Of a DNA stretch of 64,000 nt, positions 44,699-56,586 are shown in pieces. The translations under genes and the position numbers were made by a program. Each line of letters starts with the position of its first letter. Within the stretch, counting starts at the first letter, position 1. The notes under the pieces are model-generated. The model made no database searches. It saw only the letters and a list, made by a program, of their open reading frames with translations, and had not been told where the DNA came from. The stretch is from positions 1 to 64,000 of the forward strand of contig CALYLX010000132.1 of the NCBI GenBank assembly GCA_944990035.1, written 5' to 3'. Source of the DNA: Clitopilus passeckerianus. Its lineage: Eukaryota; Basidiomycota; Agaricomycetes; Agaricales; Entolomataceae.

Positions 44699-45519
44699 TT
44701 ATCCCATTGGGACGTTTTGACTCTTGCCAGGGTGTTGACACGCGGGGGAGGAAGCAGGGCCAGATGGGTCTTCAGACACCTCAGCCATGTCCATAGGAAG
44801 GTGCAAGACTGCCAAATCTGCAAGTTCCTTCGGCAGGTGATTTGTGTCAGGGTTCGAGGAAGTCGTCAGCGTCGAGAATTGCATCATATTGAGTAGCATG
44901 TTTCTTTCCCGTTGAAGTGTATTGATTTGACCCGTAAACTCATGAAGTTCCTGGTCTCGCGAACGCACCTGCTTGCGTAATTTAGTGATCTGTTGGCGTT
45001 CGCTTCGAAGTCTTGTAGAGACCACATCCAGAACTTCTCGTAGATTGTGATCGTTAGTGATGCCGAGATCACTGAGAACCGCGTTCCACGCCGAGGTGGT
45101 CTCGAGTCGCAAGCAGTCTCCAGTTTCAGAAACGGATATACCCACTTCCGTCAGCGAAGCGTGGAGACGGCTAAGTTGCTGCGATGCTCGGGCATCTTCC
45201 CCGCTTGTGGTTGTATTGGGAGGAGAAAGCCTGCATTGGCGCATGGCTGCTTTTGAAGGGCAGTTGGTTGGCTGGGAGAGCTCTCGCCTCTGTACTCGTT
45301 GATGCCGGCTCGTGGCGCCCCAGCGATCGTGGCTTCGGCCTCTGCTTTTCCCGTGTTATAGGCGGCCTCGATTATGGGTTTCATGTCCTTCTGAAACTCT
45401 AGTAAAGCCTGAGCTCTGGTAGCAGATACGGCCTTTGAGACTTCATGACTGATAAGAGAGACTATTCTGTCAGCTTGGGTTTGTATGCAAGTCCCAGCAG
45501 GCGTTGGCTTGGGTGGCAT
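44699..45519 (-). CDS. Coiled-coil protein of unknown function
   Basis: I do not recognise this gene. The ATG at 45519 begins MPPKPTPAGTCIQTQADRIV, with a helical stretch (VSKAVSATRAQALLEFQKDM). A 65-base intron (donor GTACAG, acceptor TGCAG, about 45235-45300) joins ...GINE to LSPPNTTTSGEDARASQQLS; without it the two halves are in different frames. The second exon has LRLETTSAWNAVLSDLGITN, then a strong coiled coil (VVSTRLRSERQQITKLRKQV, SRDQELHEFTGQINTLQRER). The tail ends KSQNVPMG. No signal peptide, membrane helix or basic DNA-binding region is clear. It lies head to head with SNW1, 140 bases apart. Confidence 0.7.
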
Positions 45520-45659
45520 TCAAGGTCAAGGCTAGAGTGGTGCCGCATAAAGGAGGAAAAAGTGGGATTAGTCATCCATGGATCGCCAACACTGCATCAC
45601 GTAAGCACACCGAGCAAACCTCGTCTCTACGAACGACCTTGACGGCCTTGAGCACTAAA

Positions 45660-47685
45660 ATGGCGACGGCTCTTGCTGCGTGAGTGTTGACTGGAGATGT
45701 TAATGAAGCAACGATAACTTAATTTTTCCAGTCTACTACCTCAACCGCTCCATGCATCTTCTGTTTCTGATGACGAGGACAATGTTGTGACCCCCGCCGC
45801 ACCATCTCAAGCCGTCATTTCAAGGCAGGTGCGGCCTCCTTATGGCCAGCGCAAAGGGTGGAAGCCAACATCACAGGAAGACTTTGGTACGTTTGGCCTA
45901 GTCAAGGGTCTGCCTTAAGTTTCTCACCATTATTCTCAGGTGATGGTGGTGCATTCCCAGAGTGTCATGTCGCGCAATATCCCCTTGATATGGGTCGTAA
46001 AAAGGTCTGCTGCAGTCCCCACTAATCTTCTTTGAACAGTTCCTCATTTAGGATAGGCTTCCTCGGGCAATACCCTCGCACTCCAAGTTGATAATGAGGG
46101 CAATGTTCGCTACGACGCTATTGCACACCAAGGACAACGGCCAGGCAAGATTGTACAATCACAGTTCAAGGACCTTGTGCCCCTCCATCAACGCAAGGAC
46201 CTTGACGACTCAGAACGTATCATGGAGCGACCAAGCGAAGACGAAGTTCAGGAGACTACAGAGAAAACTAGGCTTGCACTCGAAAAGCTGGTCAACGGCA
46301 AAATTAAGGCGGCACAACCGAAGAACGTCCCCGATAGCCAAGGCAAAACTTCATTCATCCGTTATACTCCTGGCCAGCAGGGCGACTCCTCGGCACTCAA
46401 GCAGAGGATTATAAAGATGACTGACGTCGTCGAAGACCCATTGGAACCCCCACGATTCAAGCACAAGAAGATCCCTAGGGGCCCCCCTAGCCCCCCGCCC
46501 CCAGTCCTAAGAAGTCCTCCAAGGAAGGCTACAGCTGCCGAACAGAAAGAGTGGATGATTCCTCCTTGCATCTCCAACTGGAAGAACAACAAGGGTTTCA
46601 CCATTCCTCTTGATAAACGCCTTGCTGCAGATGGACGAGGCTTGCAGGATGTAAGTGAACATACCATCAAGTGATTTGAGCCGAGAGTGATGATCTTGCA
46701 ACAGGTCCACATCAATGACAACTTTGCTAAGTTCTCCGAGGCATTGTTTGTTGCCGATCGCCATGCAAGAGAGGAAGTTCGTCAGCGCTCGCTCATGCAA
46801 CAGAAACTTGCTCAGAAGGAGCGGGAAGCCAAGGAAGAAAATCTTCGTATGTTGGCTCAGCGTGCTCGGGAGGAACGTGGTGGCGTTGTACCAAAACCAT
46901 CCGTTCAGAGTCAGGCCGCCATGAAGTCCAGCTTAGCTGCCTACGGAAGTGACAGTGGCAGCGAAAGTGAGGCAGAATCGGAACCTGAGCGAGAGCGAGA
47001 TGATGATGGCAGCGAGGAAGATGAGGAGGCTGCCGCCATTCGAGAAAAGATGAGGGCGGAGAAGCGCAGGGAACGAGAACGAGAAATGCGCATGAACAAT
47101 ATGGGTCAAGAGCAGCGAGCGAAGCAATTGGCAAGGAAGCAGAATCGTGACATATCCGAGAAGATTGCTCTTGGCCTTGCAAAACCAACAATGTCGAAGG
47201 AATCTATGCTTGACTCACGGCTGTTCAACCAGGAGTCGCTATCAGGCAACTTCGGCGATGACGAATCGTACAGTTTGTATGACCGACCGCTCTTCCATGG
47301 ATCTACAGCTGCCGCCGCCATCTATTCAGCACGAGGCAACATCACTGAAGGCAATGACGAGTCCTTCGGTGGAGGAACTGACGAAGGTATCAGTCGTGCT
47401 CTGGACAACGATAGATTCAGTCTTGGACAGCCCAAAGTTGGCTTTGAGGGCGCCTCAGAACAGGAAATTCGCGAAGGGCCCGTTCAGTTCGAGAAAGATA
47501 CTGGAGATGTTTTCGGTGTTAACCAATTCTTGGACGAAGCAAAGACTGGCAAGAAGAGGGGTCTTGACACAGGAGTGTGAGTACTTGTGCGCTCTTGCTA
47601 CATGGGCTCAGTTGACCAAAGGCTTTTATTCAGGTCCGGAGCTCGAAAGCGACAGCAGTTGGAGCGGGCAGCAGAAGATGATTAG
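45660..47685 (+). CDS. prp45: SNW1/PRP45 pre-mRNA splicing factor (SKIP family)
   Basis: A Prp19-associated spliceosome protein needed for the catalytic steps of splicing. Exon 1 is short (MATALAA), spliced to LLPQPLHASSVSDDED. Conserved parts are VRPPYGQRKGWKPTSQEDFG, DGGAFPECHVAQYPLDMGRK, the SKIP region (KTSFIRYTPGQQGDSSALKQ, RIIKMTDVVEDPLEPPRFKH), KHKKIPRGPPSPPPPVLRSP, the SNW motif IPPCISNWKNNKGFTIPLDK and DNFAKFSEALFVADRHARE. The second half is highly charged and helical with an acidic Ser patch (SDSGSESEAESEPERE). The end, after a last intron, is SGARKRQQLERAAEDD. All joins are in frame. The protein is nuclear by family. Confidence 0.95.
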
Positions 47686-47867
47686 TGTATTTACTTTATA
47701 TTTTCAACACCCTGTACCACTATGTACATGCCATCGACTTTTCCTCATACAAAACTATTTTGTGCTACAAGCGGATATTCGGAGCTGGCCGATCAGCAGT
47801 TTTCGCAGCGGTCTACCGAAACGGGAACAGGGCGCGTCGTCCATAACTGTCACCTCTTCAGTCTGTT

Positions 47868-49356
47868 ATGAGCACCGAAAATGCCACGAAGTCTCTCACA
47901 CAACCTGTGAAGAAACAGCTATCTGGCTTTCAAACCGCTCTACGGTACACTGGCATACCATCATCGTGGTTGGAGAAGAAACCCAAGCTACCGTCACGAA
48001 ATACCCTCATATTTCTGTCCGTGGTATCCAGTATCGTTGGCTACTATGTCTATGACCGCAAACAATGCAAGAAGATCCGCCAGCATTATGTCGATCTCGT
48101 GAAGCACCAGGCAGAGGAACCATTGCATCCTCTGGAGTGGCCACGTAGAGTGACGGTCTATGCTAGTAAATGGCCTGGAGACGAGGACTATGACCAAGGC
48201 ATGAAGTACTTCCGCAAGTATGTCAAGGTTAGTGCGAGGTCTGGCTTCAACATTTCTGTTCGCTCACGGTCTTTTTCAGCCTATCCTCGTTGCCGGTGCT
48301 GTGGACTATGACATGGTCACTGGCAAACGCACTGGTGATCTCGTCGACCGGATCAGCGACGAAATAAAGGCTCGCAGACGTCAGGATGCTGGACTCGAGG
48401 AAAGCCCTGAACTCCAAGGGGCTAACGTTGCAAAGCGGACATTAGCTGACCTGCGCAAGCATCGGTTGGAAGGCGGAATTGTTATTATCGGTCGGCCAGC
48501 ATTCAAGGAGTTCTTGGCTGGGATGCATAAGGGATGGACCGAAACAACTGAGAAGATTGACCGAGACGAATTACTCTCCCATCAGCTCGATATGGACAGT
48601 CGATTCGACGAAACTGACGAACCTGTTGGTATCAACGGGGAGTTGGATGCGGATCCGGCGCACCCTTCTGCAGAGCCAGAAACCATACCTACACCCGTTT
48701 CTTCCCCCGAACCTCCGCTTGAAAACATATTCCTTGTATCCCCCTCGGCGAAGACAGATGCTCCAGCCACAATTCCCCCAACCCCACCCTTGCTCCTCGT
48801 TCCATATACGGATTATATCGGTTTCAAGCAAATTCCGCTCATGATCTGGGACTGGTTCAACCAGCGCCATAAGGTCCGTGCTGGAGCCGAGGCAGGCTAC
48901 CGCCTACTCAAAAACGAAACCCGGCCAATAATTCCTCCCACAAGCACCCCACACACAACGTTGTTCCAAGAAACCAGTGAGCAACATGATACAGAAGGAA
49001 GTCAGGGAGATCTAGCTTTCGACAAAGAAGCAGAGTACTATTTCAAGAACTCCTTGCGTAAAACAGTGTCGGACATCGAGGAGGCAAGGGCGGCGTACTA
49101 CATGAAATTGCCAGAGAAGTTGGCAACAGCCCGGGCCCTCCTGCGAGGGACACGGGAACCTACCAAGGATGAAGTTGCCAATCCTCCTCCGACTGAAGTC
49201 GAGTTACGTGCTGAGAGGATGAACAAGGAGAAGCGATGGCGTCGCGATGCTGCTGGATGGGAGCTTATCAAACCAAGTAGTCCACCAGTCTGGGACGATC
49301 GGTTTGCCCAATCTCTGTGTATCTTCACGGACCCAACCCAAAACGATAACCCATGA
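47868..49356 (+). CDS. tim54: Mitochondrial import inner membrane translocase subunit TIM54
   Basis: Tim54 is a subunit of the TIM22 complex, which inserts carrier proteins into the mitochondrial inner membrane. The ATG at 47868 opens MSTENATKSLTQPVKKQLSG with GFQTALRYTGIPSSWLEKKP, the family's typical N-terminus. One membrane helix follows (NTLIFLSVVSSIVGYYVYDR), then PLHPLEWPRRVTVYASKWPG and, across one intron, the conserved VKPILVAGAVDYDMVTGKRT. The remainder holds VIIGRPAFKEFLAGMHKGW, a Pro-rich acidic linker, PYTDYIGFKQIPLMIWDWFN and the C-terminal WRRDAAGWELIKPSSPPVWD. Only one intron is needed. The stop is 73 bases from the convergent HFM1 stop. Confidence 0.92.
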
Positions 49357-49429
49357 TGATATTGCTTATAATTAGACTTGCACACGTAATTTCCTATTTA
49401 ATGCATAATCCTATCAAAGGCCTTGGTCG

Positions 49430-52400
49430 TCAGACAATTTCTACTGCATTGCTATTAAGGAAAGCATCAAGTTCATCGAACTCGTCTTCTGAACTGGGGT
49501 CGGGAGGCAAGGATTCTTCCTTCGCTTCCTTGCAGCTGTCCCGGATCAAAGCCGCCTCTTTCATCCTTTCGGTGCTTTGCCCACGTATGTTCTTCCAGGA
49601 AGCCGAATCGGGAGAGTAAGGCGCCTGAAGCTCATCGTACATTGTGTAGTCACTGTCTTCCTCGCCGTTACAAGAGTTCAGAAAGAGAGGAACAATGGCC
49701 CCCGTGTGACAATCCAAAAGAACGTCCGGCTCCGCGTCATGAGTATCCGTTTGAGGTTCGATTCTGCTCCTCTTTCTTGGAGATTCCAGGACAAAAGGAC
49801 TCAAATGGCGTTTTGGGTTCTTTGGGCTTGTAGGGCAGAAGGAAGCTCCAGCGCCACCCTGAGTATCGCCTTCAAGCGGCTGACTCTGACTTATGTGCCA
49901 GGATTGAGTATCGGCCATAATCATGTTCGAGACATCGTCAGAATCCGAGCAGGCCTGCACCGATTGCGGGGATGGCTGTGAGACTAGTTTGATGAGGTCA
50001 TGTGCCTCAGGAAGATCGTCTTCTTCGAAGCCACTCTGAACCTTGGTTTCCTGCGGAGCAACTGGACCGGCTGTAAGCCTCACCGTGTTCCCAAGGTCAG
50101 TAAATTCGACATCAAAACTAGGGAGGGGTTCCTTCCTCCGCGTTGGAAGCCCAGACCCAATTTTCAAGCGGCGCCCAAGTGATAGTTGGATGTTACTTCG
50201 TACATTGGTGGTCTGGTGCAGGTCGTCTAACTTCCTCAAGCGATTGTCTATAGGTTTCTCTTTCCCGGCAGCTTTGAATTTGGTTGGAGATGCCTTGCTC
50301 TGGGCTTTCAGCGTTGACTCATCGACTAGAGTTTTCTTTTTTGAGGGCAAGGGTAGGCCAGGAAGACCATCTCGACAACTTGAAAATCATTAGTTTGAGA
50401 TCTGACAGGGTCTTGTAACATTACACCAACCACATGTGTCGGCATTTCGTTTTGTCACGGCAAGGGTGGTTGCATCTGAAGAAGAATTAGCTCAATACCA
50501 CTCGCTACAAGCCATCGTTCCATACGCAAAGCGGCCATTCGGAAGCTTCTTTGGAGATGATTTCTGGCGCAGGGTTGAATCGCAGTTTGGCATTGCGTTA
50601 AATGTTGCCGACTGGGCCCCACGCCTTGGTCCTGCGCAGATTCAAACCATGTAGGTGACATAGATGAGAAGAAGGGGCTTACCTGCACCTGTGAGGTCAC
50701 GAATCTGAACCTTCTCCTCGCTCTTTTCGAGTTCCATATTCCAGAAGTCGGGATCGTCCTCCAATCCTGCCAGATCAAACTCCTGTCGACTGAAGTCAAG
50801 GCCTGAATCTCTAATTGTGGAGCTCAACTAACAGTGGAAGTGGGTGGTCTGGTGTTCATGGTCGGGTACTCATCCGCGGCGACAGTCGGTCGTAGGGTTT
50901 TACGACAGTCACCCCGCAATGGACTCCTGTAAATGGGAGCGTGAGAAGGGGAGGAAGGAGGGCTTCTGGATGAACATACAGCGCATATGAACACCGTTAT
51001 GCTTTGGCTAGGCTTCGTTAACTCGGCGCTCACGCTGAAGGTCTTGGTTTGTTTCAACGCCTTTGTCCTGCGAGGGGTGATCTGAGCCAGGAAAACAAAC
51101 GAGACAAGCAAAACTACGCACGGGATTCGTCGAAAGTCCACTAACGCCATGTCCGACGTGAGCGTCAGCACTGCAGTCATGCTGAACCTGTGTAACTTTT
51201 GCTTCTTAGTCTTGGATCCTCCATTGCTGTTCTCCGAGTTCAAAAGTCCACATTCTATAGCCAAGTCGACTTCGACTGGACCTATTCCCCCACTTGAACG
51301 CACTTCAGTCTGATTCACTGAAAGGGTGTAATGAGGTAGTTCCCTGGCCGCTGCGAGAACCTCTAAACCAAAGGGTGAATTTCGGTTCAGAAGCTTTGAA
51401 TGAAAGATCAGAGGCGGACTGGGCTAGGTTGAGCAGGCTCGACTCACCATTTCAATTCTCTGAGGGTTCTGGTTCCGAAGCTTGTCTATAGAGGTAATTC
51501 CGTGTTCGGCAAGAAGCTGTAAAGCTTAGTAGGTCCACATTTACGAAATTCCGAGGTGCTTAGCGTACCATCAACCTACATAAGGGTGATGTTATCTCAC
51601 AAATCTCAGGAGGATTCATGAGGAAAGAGGACTAACGATTTCTCTCCAATTCCACCAATCTGGCATAGTACCACGGGTCGATCTTCCCAGGCCTTTGCAG
51701 TTAGACATCTAACGCTACAAAATTCTAGTGAGTAAACGTAGACGAAGCGGGAATGCGAAAGAGCTTACAGCTCCAGGCCATGTTTTATGAGGGTGGCGTT
51801 GGACTTAACAATCCCAACCTCTACGAGTGCTGGAACGATGGCGGTCAGGAAGGAAGACAGTATAGATAGTCTGCATACCCCTCGCTATCCTGGAGCTATG
51901 CCGGAAAATACTCAGTGCTTCTAGGTACAGTTGGCTATCACCACTCCTGTACTCCGCTGCGTTTAGAGGGATTCCACTCAAAACCGCCTAGGGAAATGTC
52001 AAGAGGGACACCAATGACTGAAGGGGGACTCACTTGAGTCAGTAGAAACACTTTGTCTGCTGACTTCTCAATCTTCAACATCTCATATCTGATATCGGTG
52101 TGCTTGCGGAGTTTGGTCAGAACCTGGGCAGACGATGAAACCTCTCAGGCGTGGCGAAAGATTGCCGAAACCGACCGTTTTTTCAGAAGACCTCAGTTTG
52201 ACGTCGTGAAACCTGCAAAAACTTTTTAGAAGTATGATGGGATGGGGAAGTCATAGTTGGGTACTCTTCCGCAGCAGAGAGCATCTCCAACTGTCGTAAG
52301 AGTGAGTTCCATGACTCTACCTTGCTAAATGACGTGGAGACATACAAGTTCCCGAAGGGTCGGGCTTTCTGGGAGAGCGAGAATCATTGACATCTGCTCA

Positions 52401-55400
52401 CAGATCAACCCGGGTGCGCAGGTGAGTGCTCTAAAAATTTACCGTCGTCTGGCGAATGTAAAACTAAACATGAAATGTAAATCCACCCTTGAAGAGAAAA
52501 CGGATGAGCGTACCGACCTTGCTCATGATATCACCATACTCGGTCGAATGTAAGGCTTCACCGACGTCTTCACCTCCTTCGAGAAGCTTGTTGGTTCTGA
52601 GTTGGTCCAAGCTCTCCATAACAAGTTCATCTACTCGTTCCTCCCAGCTTTGGCCTTCGTCCTTATTGATACAGTAATGCCCCGGATTCTTCTGGATGCG
52701 TTGAAACATGAAGGAACCTCGCAACCAATCCTTAGCCGAATTCACGCTGGTTATTGTACCTAGCCCAACTTCAGAGTTAAGATGTTCTGAGAGGTTGACA
52801 TGCAGGAGCTTTCCAAGATGGTCTTCCCCTGGACTAACGCCCGGTACTTGTTCTCGAGTTGCTCTTCGCAGAGGATGAGGGCAACCCCATGCTTATCTTC
52901 GTGAAGGTAAGAGACACAGGTAAATTGCGCCGTATAAACACAAACCAAATTGTGGCCGCCCCTGAGAGTGTTTGTTATCGAACATGGGAGGTATTCTTGG
53001 GAGATCGAACACGCACCGCTCGACCAAGCATTTGCATTATGTCGAGATCCGAATATTCCACTGAAGCGTTATTCTGATAGGTTTGAACTCCCTTGATGAC
53101 AACAAGGTGCGCGGCTACGGAGGAAGATGCATTTATAAACCCCTACGGATAGATACGATATGCTCACGAAGATTAACGCCAACAGCCAATGTCTGTAGCG
53201 GAATAGTGAATAAACATAAGCATAGGAAATCCAGTGCCCTTACAGAGGTGGCAACCACAACTCTAAGAACTTTCTTCAAGTAGAGATCTTCGACTTGTCT
53301 TCTGTCGACAGGCGAGAGACCAGCATGGTGAATGCCGATACCAAATGAAGCAAAATCTGAGAAAGGATGAGTAGTATGGTCTAGTCATATACAACTATCG
53401 CCTACCTGCGACCCGTTTGTCTTCGAAACCACCTGCTTCGCCCCTGGTGATTGCTCAGAAAGAACACAACGACGATGTGATAAACGAACCTCGCTGGTCG
53501 AGACCAAGGAAGCTTTTGTCGGGTTCTCTCAGCTTCCGTGAATTCCTTCACAAGTTGTTCGGCCGTAGAAGAAACACCTGCAATTTGTGTGACATGAGAG
53601 TTAACCAATTACTGTCGATGGATGTAAAGGATCAACCTTTTCTGGTTGAACAAAACACAAGGATTGGTTTGCCTGCAGAATGCTGTTGCAAGGTACCAAA
53701 GAGTTTGTAATCCAACGTTCTGTTAAAGACAAAGTCGTTTTGACTCTTGGGCCGATAAACCCCAATAACGATCCTGGTAATTTTGCAAGGCCGATATTCC
53801 TCTCCGAACTATTCTTCCGTCAGATCTTACTACACGTGAATCCATGGTGAGTCCTTACCTCGCACACCTGGGCCGGAGCCCCTGGCGTCCCAGAACTCCC
53901 GATCCATGATGCAACATCCACAATATTTGGAACAGTTGCGGAAACCAGGATAAAACGTACGGACGATCCTCGAGATTTCATCCGAGATACGACGGCCTCT
54001 AGGGTACTACCCCTGTTTTCGTTTAGAATATGAACCTGTGACGATATCCAAATTGATCGATGTTATTAGAGGATAAGGATAACGGGGGGCGAACCTCGTC
54101 CACGAGGAACAAGTGAACGGAAGAGAGAATCTGAGCATTATCACCCCTGTAGGAGGTGAGGTGAGCTGTCTGATCACATTGCTCGTCCCGGTGCTCACCA
54201 ATTGCGGGTCAAGCTGTCCCACTTCTCTGCCTGTGAAAGAGCCAATCAGCTCTCCGCCACATCGCCTATAAGCCCATCAAGTTACAGTGGTCACTCTTCC
54301 GGGGTTCAGCTATATTTAAACGGGGGATAGGATAGAGATGTCCTAACATTATTGAAGAGCTCTTTGCATCTCCCCAGGCGCCTTTACCGAACAAAACGGT
54401 GTCGCCTGTGAGTTCGCAACCTCGATGGAAGGTTTAGCATGATAGCACTACTTTAACGTGACTGGTGGCCTACACTTGACCCCGAGCGGCTCGAACTTTT
54501 TAGACCAGTCACGGTGCTTCTCAGAGCATAGAGCCTGGTGGAAGAGAGTTTTAACGAACTCATACTGGTTTATTCGGATTCACACCTTTGTGGGTGCGAT
54601 GTAAACACATTTCCAAGTTCTTCCGATGTTTTCAGGTGCCTTAATCATCCGAATCATGGCCAATTCGAACAAGACTGTCTTCCCACTCCCCGTCGGTGCT
54701 AGGGGCGAAAAGTCGACGATCAATAGCCAGTCAGACAATGCCATTCGATGTACACACCACTGATGACCTAAATTTGAAGTATGATGACAATGTCTACGCC
54801 ATTCATTGTGCAGAAGCGTCACCATGTTTTCATTGTAATTAAAAATCTGGAACGTCAAGCAAGGACCGATGACGGTAAGGTGAAGAGCATACATGATCAA
54901 AGCACTTGGATTGCATGGCGTTGAAGACGCCGAAGCTGAAGATTGCCCGGTAAACATCCGCTGTCCCATTAATGTCAGAATTCGTATCCACCTCATAGAC
55001 CAAAACATACGGAGTGCCGAGACGGACTGGAGTGATATTGCTTTGACAATGGGTTGGCTGGGGTTACTGTCATCCGTCCTGATTGGTTCGTGTGAGAGCA
55101 TTCGGGGTCTGTAGGAGCTAATTGGGTGATAATGGGCATTCTGATTATTTCCTGCCGCCAGATCTCGCTGGTGAAAATCCCAGTGGAGATTGAGTCGGTT
55201 GGTGTAACCTGCGATGCAACCTCAATCAGACAGATGATTTGTTTGCAGGACGTGGTATACAACTTGTGTTTTGAAGACCGCAGCCTGACTCGGTCAAAAA
55301 CCCCTCGCCGTCAACCTGGTATCCAGCGTAATCGTTGAGGCAGGTATCGTATTCATGCGGATTGCGAACAGCGTTAAAATGCTGAGTTCGTAGTTCGTAG

Positions 55401-55653
55401 CGTACGTCCGAGTAGGATGATGGATCCCCTGGAACAGGGGAGGAGAATGCTTCTGTAGAGGAAATAGACTGTCAGCTTGTCGTCACGAGAGAAGAACACA
55501 AGAGGAACAAGATGAGCGCATATATTGACCTATTTCTTCTTGTAGTGGACCATCCACTGCATAGGCGTTAAAGTCGAAGCTTTCGGCGGAATATCCCTCA
55601 TAATTGGAGTAGTTATCATCGGCACCACCGACATGGTTGTCGTAGGTATTCAT
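49430..55653 (-). CDS. hfm1: HFM1/MER3-type meiotic DNA helicase
   Basis: Mer3/Hfm1 is a Ski2-like helicase that promotes meiotic crossovers. The ATG at 55653 begins [20 protein letters not shown]. Conserved pieces in order: [15 protein letters not shown], the P-loop [72 protein letters not shown] box [82 protein letters not shown] and [17 protein letters not shown] Sec63-like region follows, including FRHARRIARG and [12 protein letters not shown]. The C-terminus has a Cys/His cluster [20 protein letters not shown] joined to a long disordered tail with ESPRKRSR and an acidic end. The gene is split into many short exons; those I joined are in frame, but introns in 51.3-52.4 kb and 53.7-54.6 kb were not all resolved. 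Confidence 0.88.
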
Positions 55654-55873
55654 TGGAGGCCCAAAGGGTCAGGGTAGCAGTGAGGAAGACTCAAAAGGCT
55701 CCGCGTGACGTGACAAGTCGCGATCGTGTATCTGCCATTGACGCGTTTGGCACGTGCTCGAAATAAGAGGTGATCATTCTGGCAATGAGCGCTGGGGGCC
55801 GAGTTGCCTTTTTGTATAACAGCCTTTTTTCCTTTCCCTTTAATCACGCATCTGCCTTTAATCGCAACTCACC

Positions 55874-56362
55874 ATGGCCACTGCTGATTCTGCACCACTC
55901 ATCCCATGCTCTACCGAGGAGGCGAGACGGAAACGTGATGATTTGATCGAGAAGTAGGTCTATGAAGTACTGTACGTTGCAGACTCGGATGGGCTGAATC
56001 AAGATATCGACTATGAACAGAATTCACTATTCTGACCGCTACTCCGACGATGAATACGAGTACAGACATGTCATCCTTCCCAAGCAATTCCTCAAGCTTA
56101 TACCAAAAGAGTACTACAATGACGATAATACTGGAACTTTACGGCTGCTAGCGGAGCAAGAATGGAGAGGCTTTGGAATTACCCAAAGCCTCGGATGGGA
56201 GCATTACGAGGTTCATGGTGCGCTACTTCCTACTCTTTACATTCAAGAAGATTGTTTCTGAGTTCGCATGTTCCCTTAGCGCCAGAACCACACGTTCTTC
56301 TGTTCAGGCGGGCAAGAGACTTCGTTATGCCAACTCAACACGCTGTCCCTAGGAAGAGATAA
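55874..56362 (+). CDS. cks1: Cyclin-dependent kinase regulatory subunit CKS1
   Basis: Cks1 (Suc1) is a small adaptor that binds cyclin-dependent kinases and phosphorylated substrates. Exon 1 reads [20 protein letters not shown] and RDDLIEK; a 66-base intron (donor GTAGGT, acceptor GAACAG) joins it to [20 protein letters not shown]. The core continues [37 protein letters not shown] and, after a second intron, [15 protein letters not shown], with a short tail ending VPRKR. The phosphate-binding and strand-exchange regions are intact. The first intron was at first taken for a frameshift because another acceptor gives stops. Divergent from HFM1, 220 bases between start codons. Confidence 0.93.
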
Positions 56363-56586
56363 ACACGATTCCCTAGGTCTGCGAGGACGTTTCTTCATCA
56401 TCTCGTCAGTAAGAAGCACGTTTAAGCAAGGCTGTCATGCGTGCGGGATGTTACCGACTGAGTCCTTTTAGTCTATTGTTACCTCTGCATTCTTTCACCA
56501 CCGACTCTAATATACTAAATAATCATGTCCACAAAAATTCTGTCTATCTACTACATTAGCCGTATGTTACCGGGAAGTAGTCAAGG

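Noticed and set aside
45230..45310. Frameshift in the coiled-coil gene
   Set aside because: A 65-base GT-AG intron joins the two frames cleanly.
55945..56020. Frameshift between CKS1 exon 1 and the core
   Set aside because: Using the acceptor GAACAG gives a 66-base intron and an in-frame EK/IHYSDRY join.
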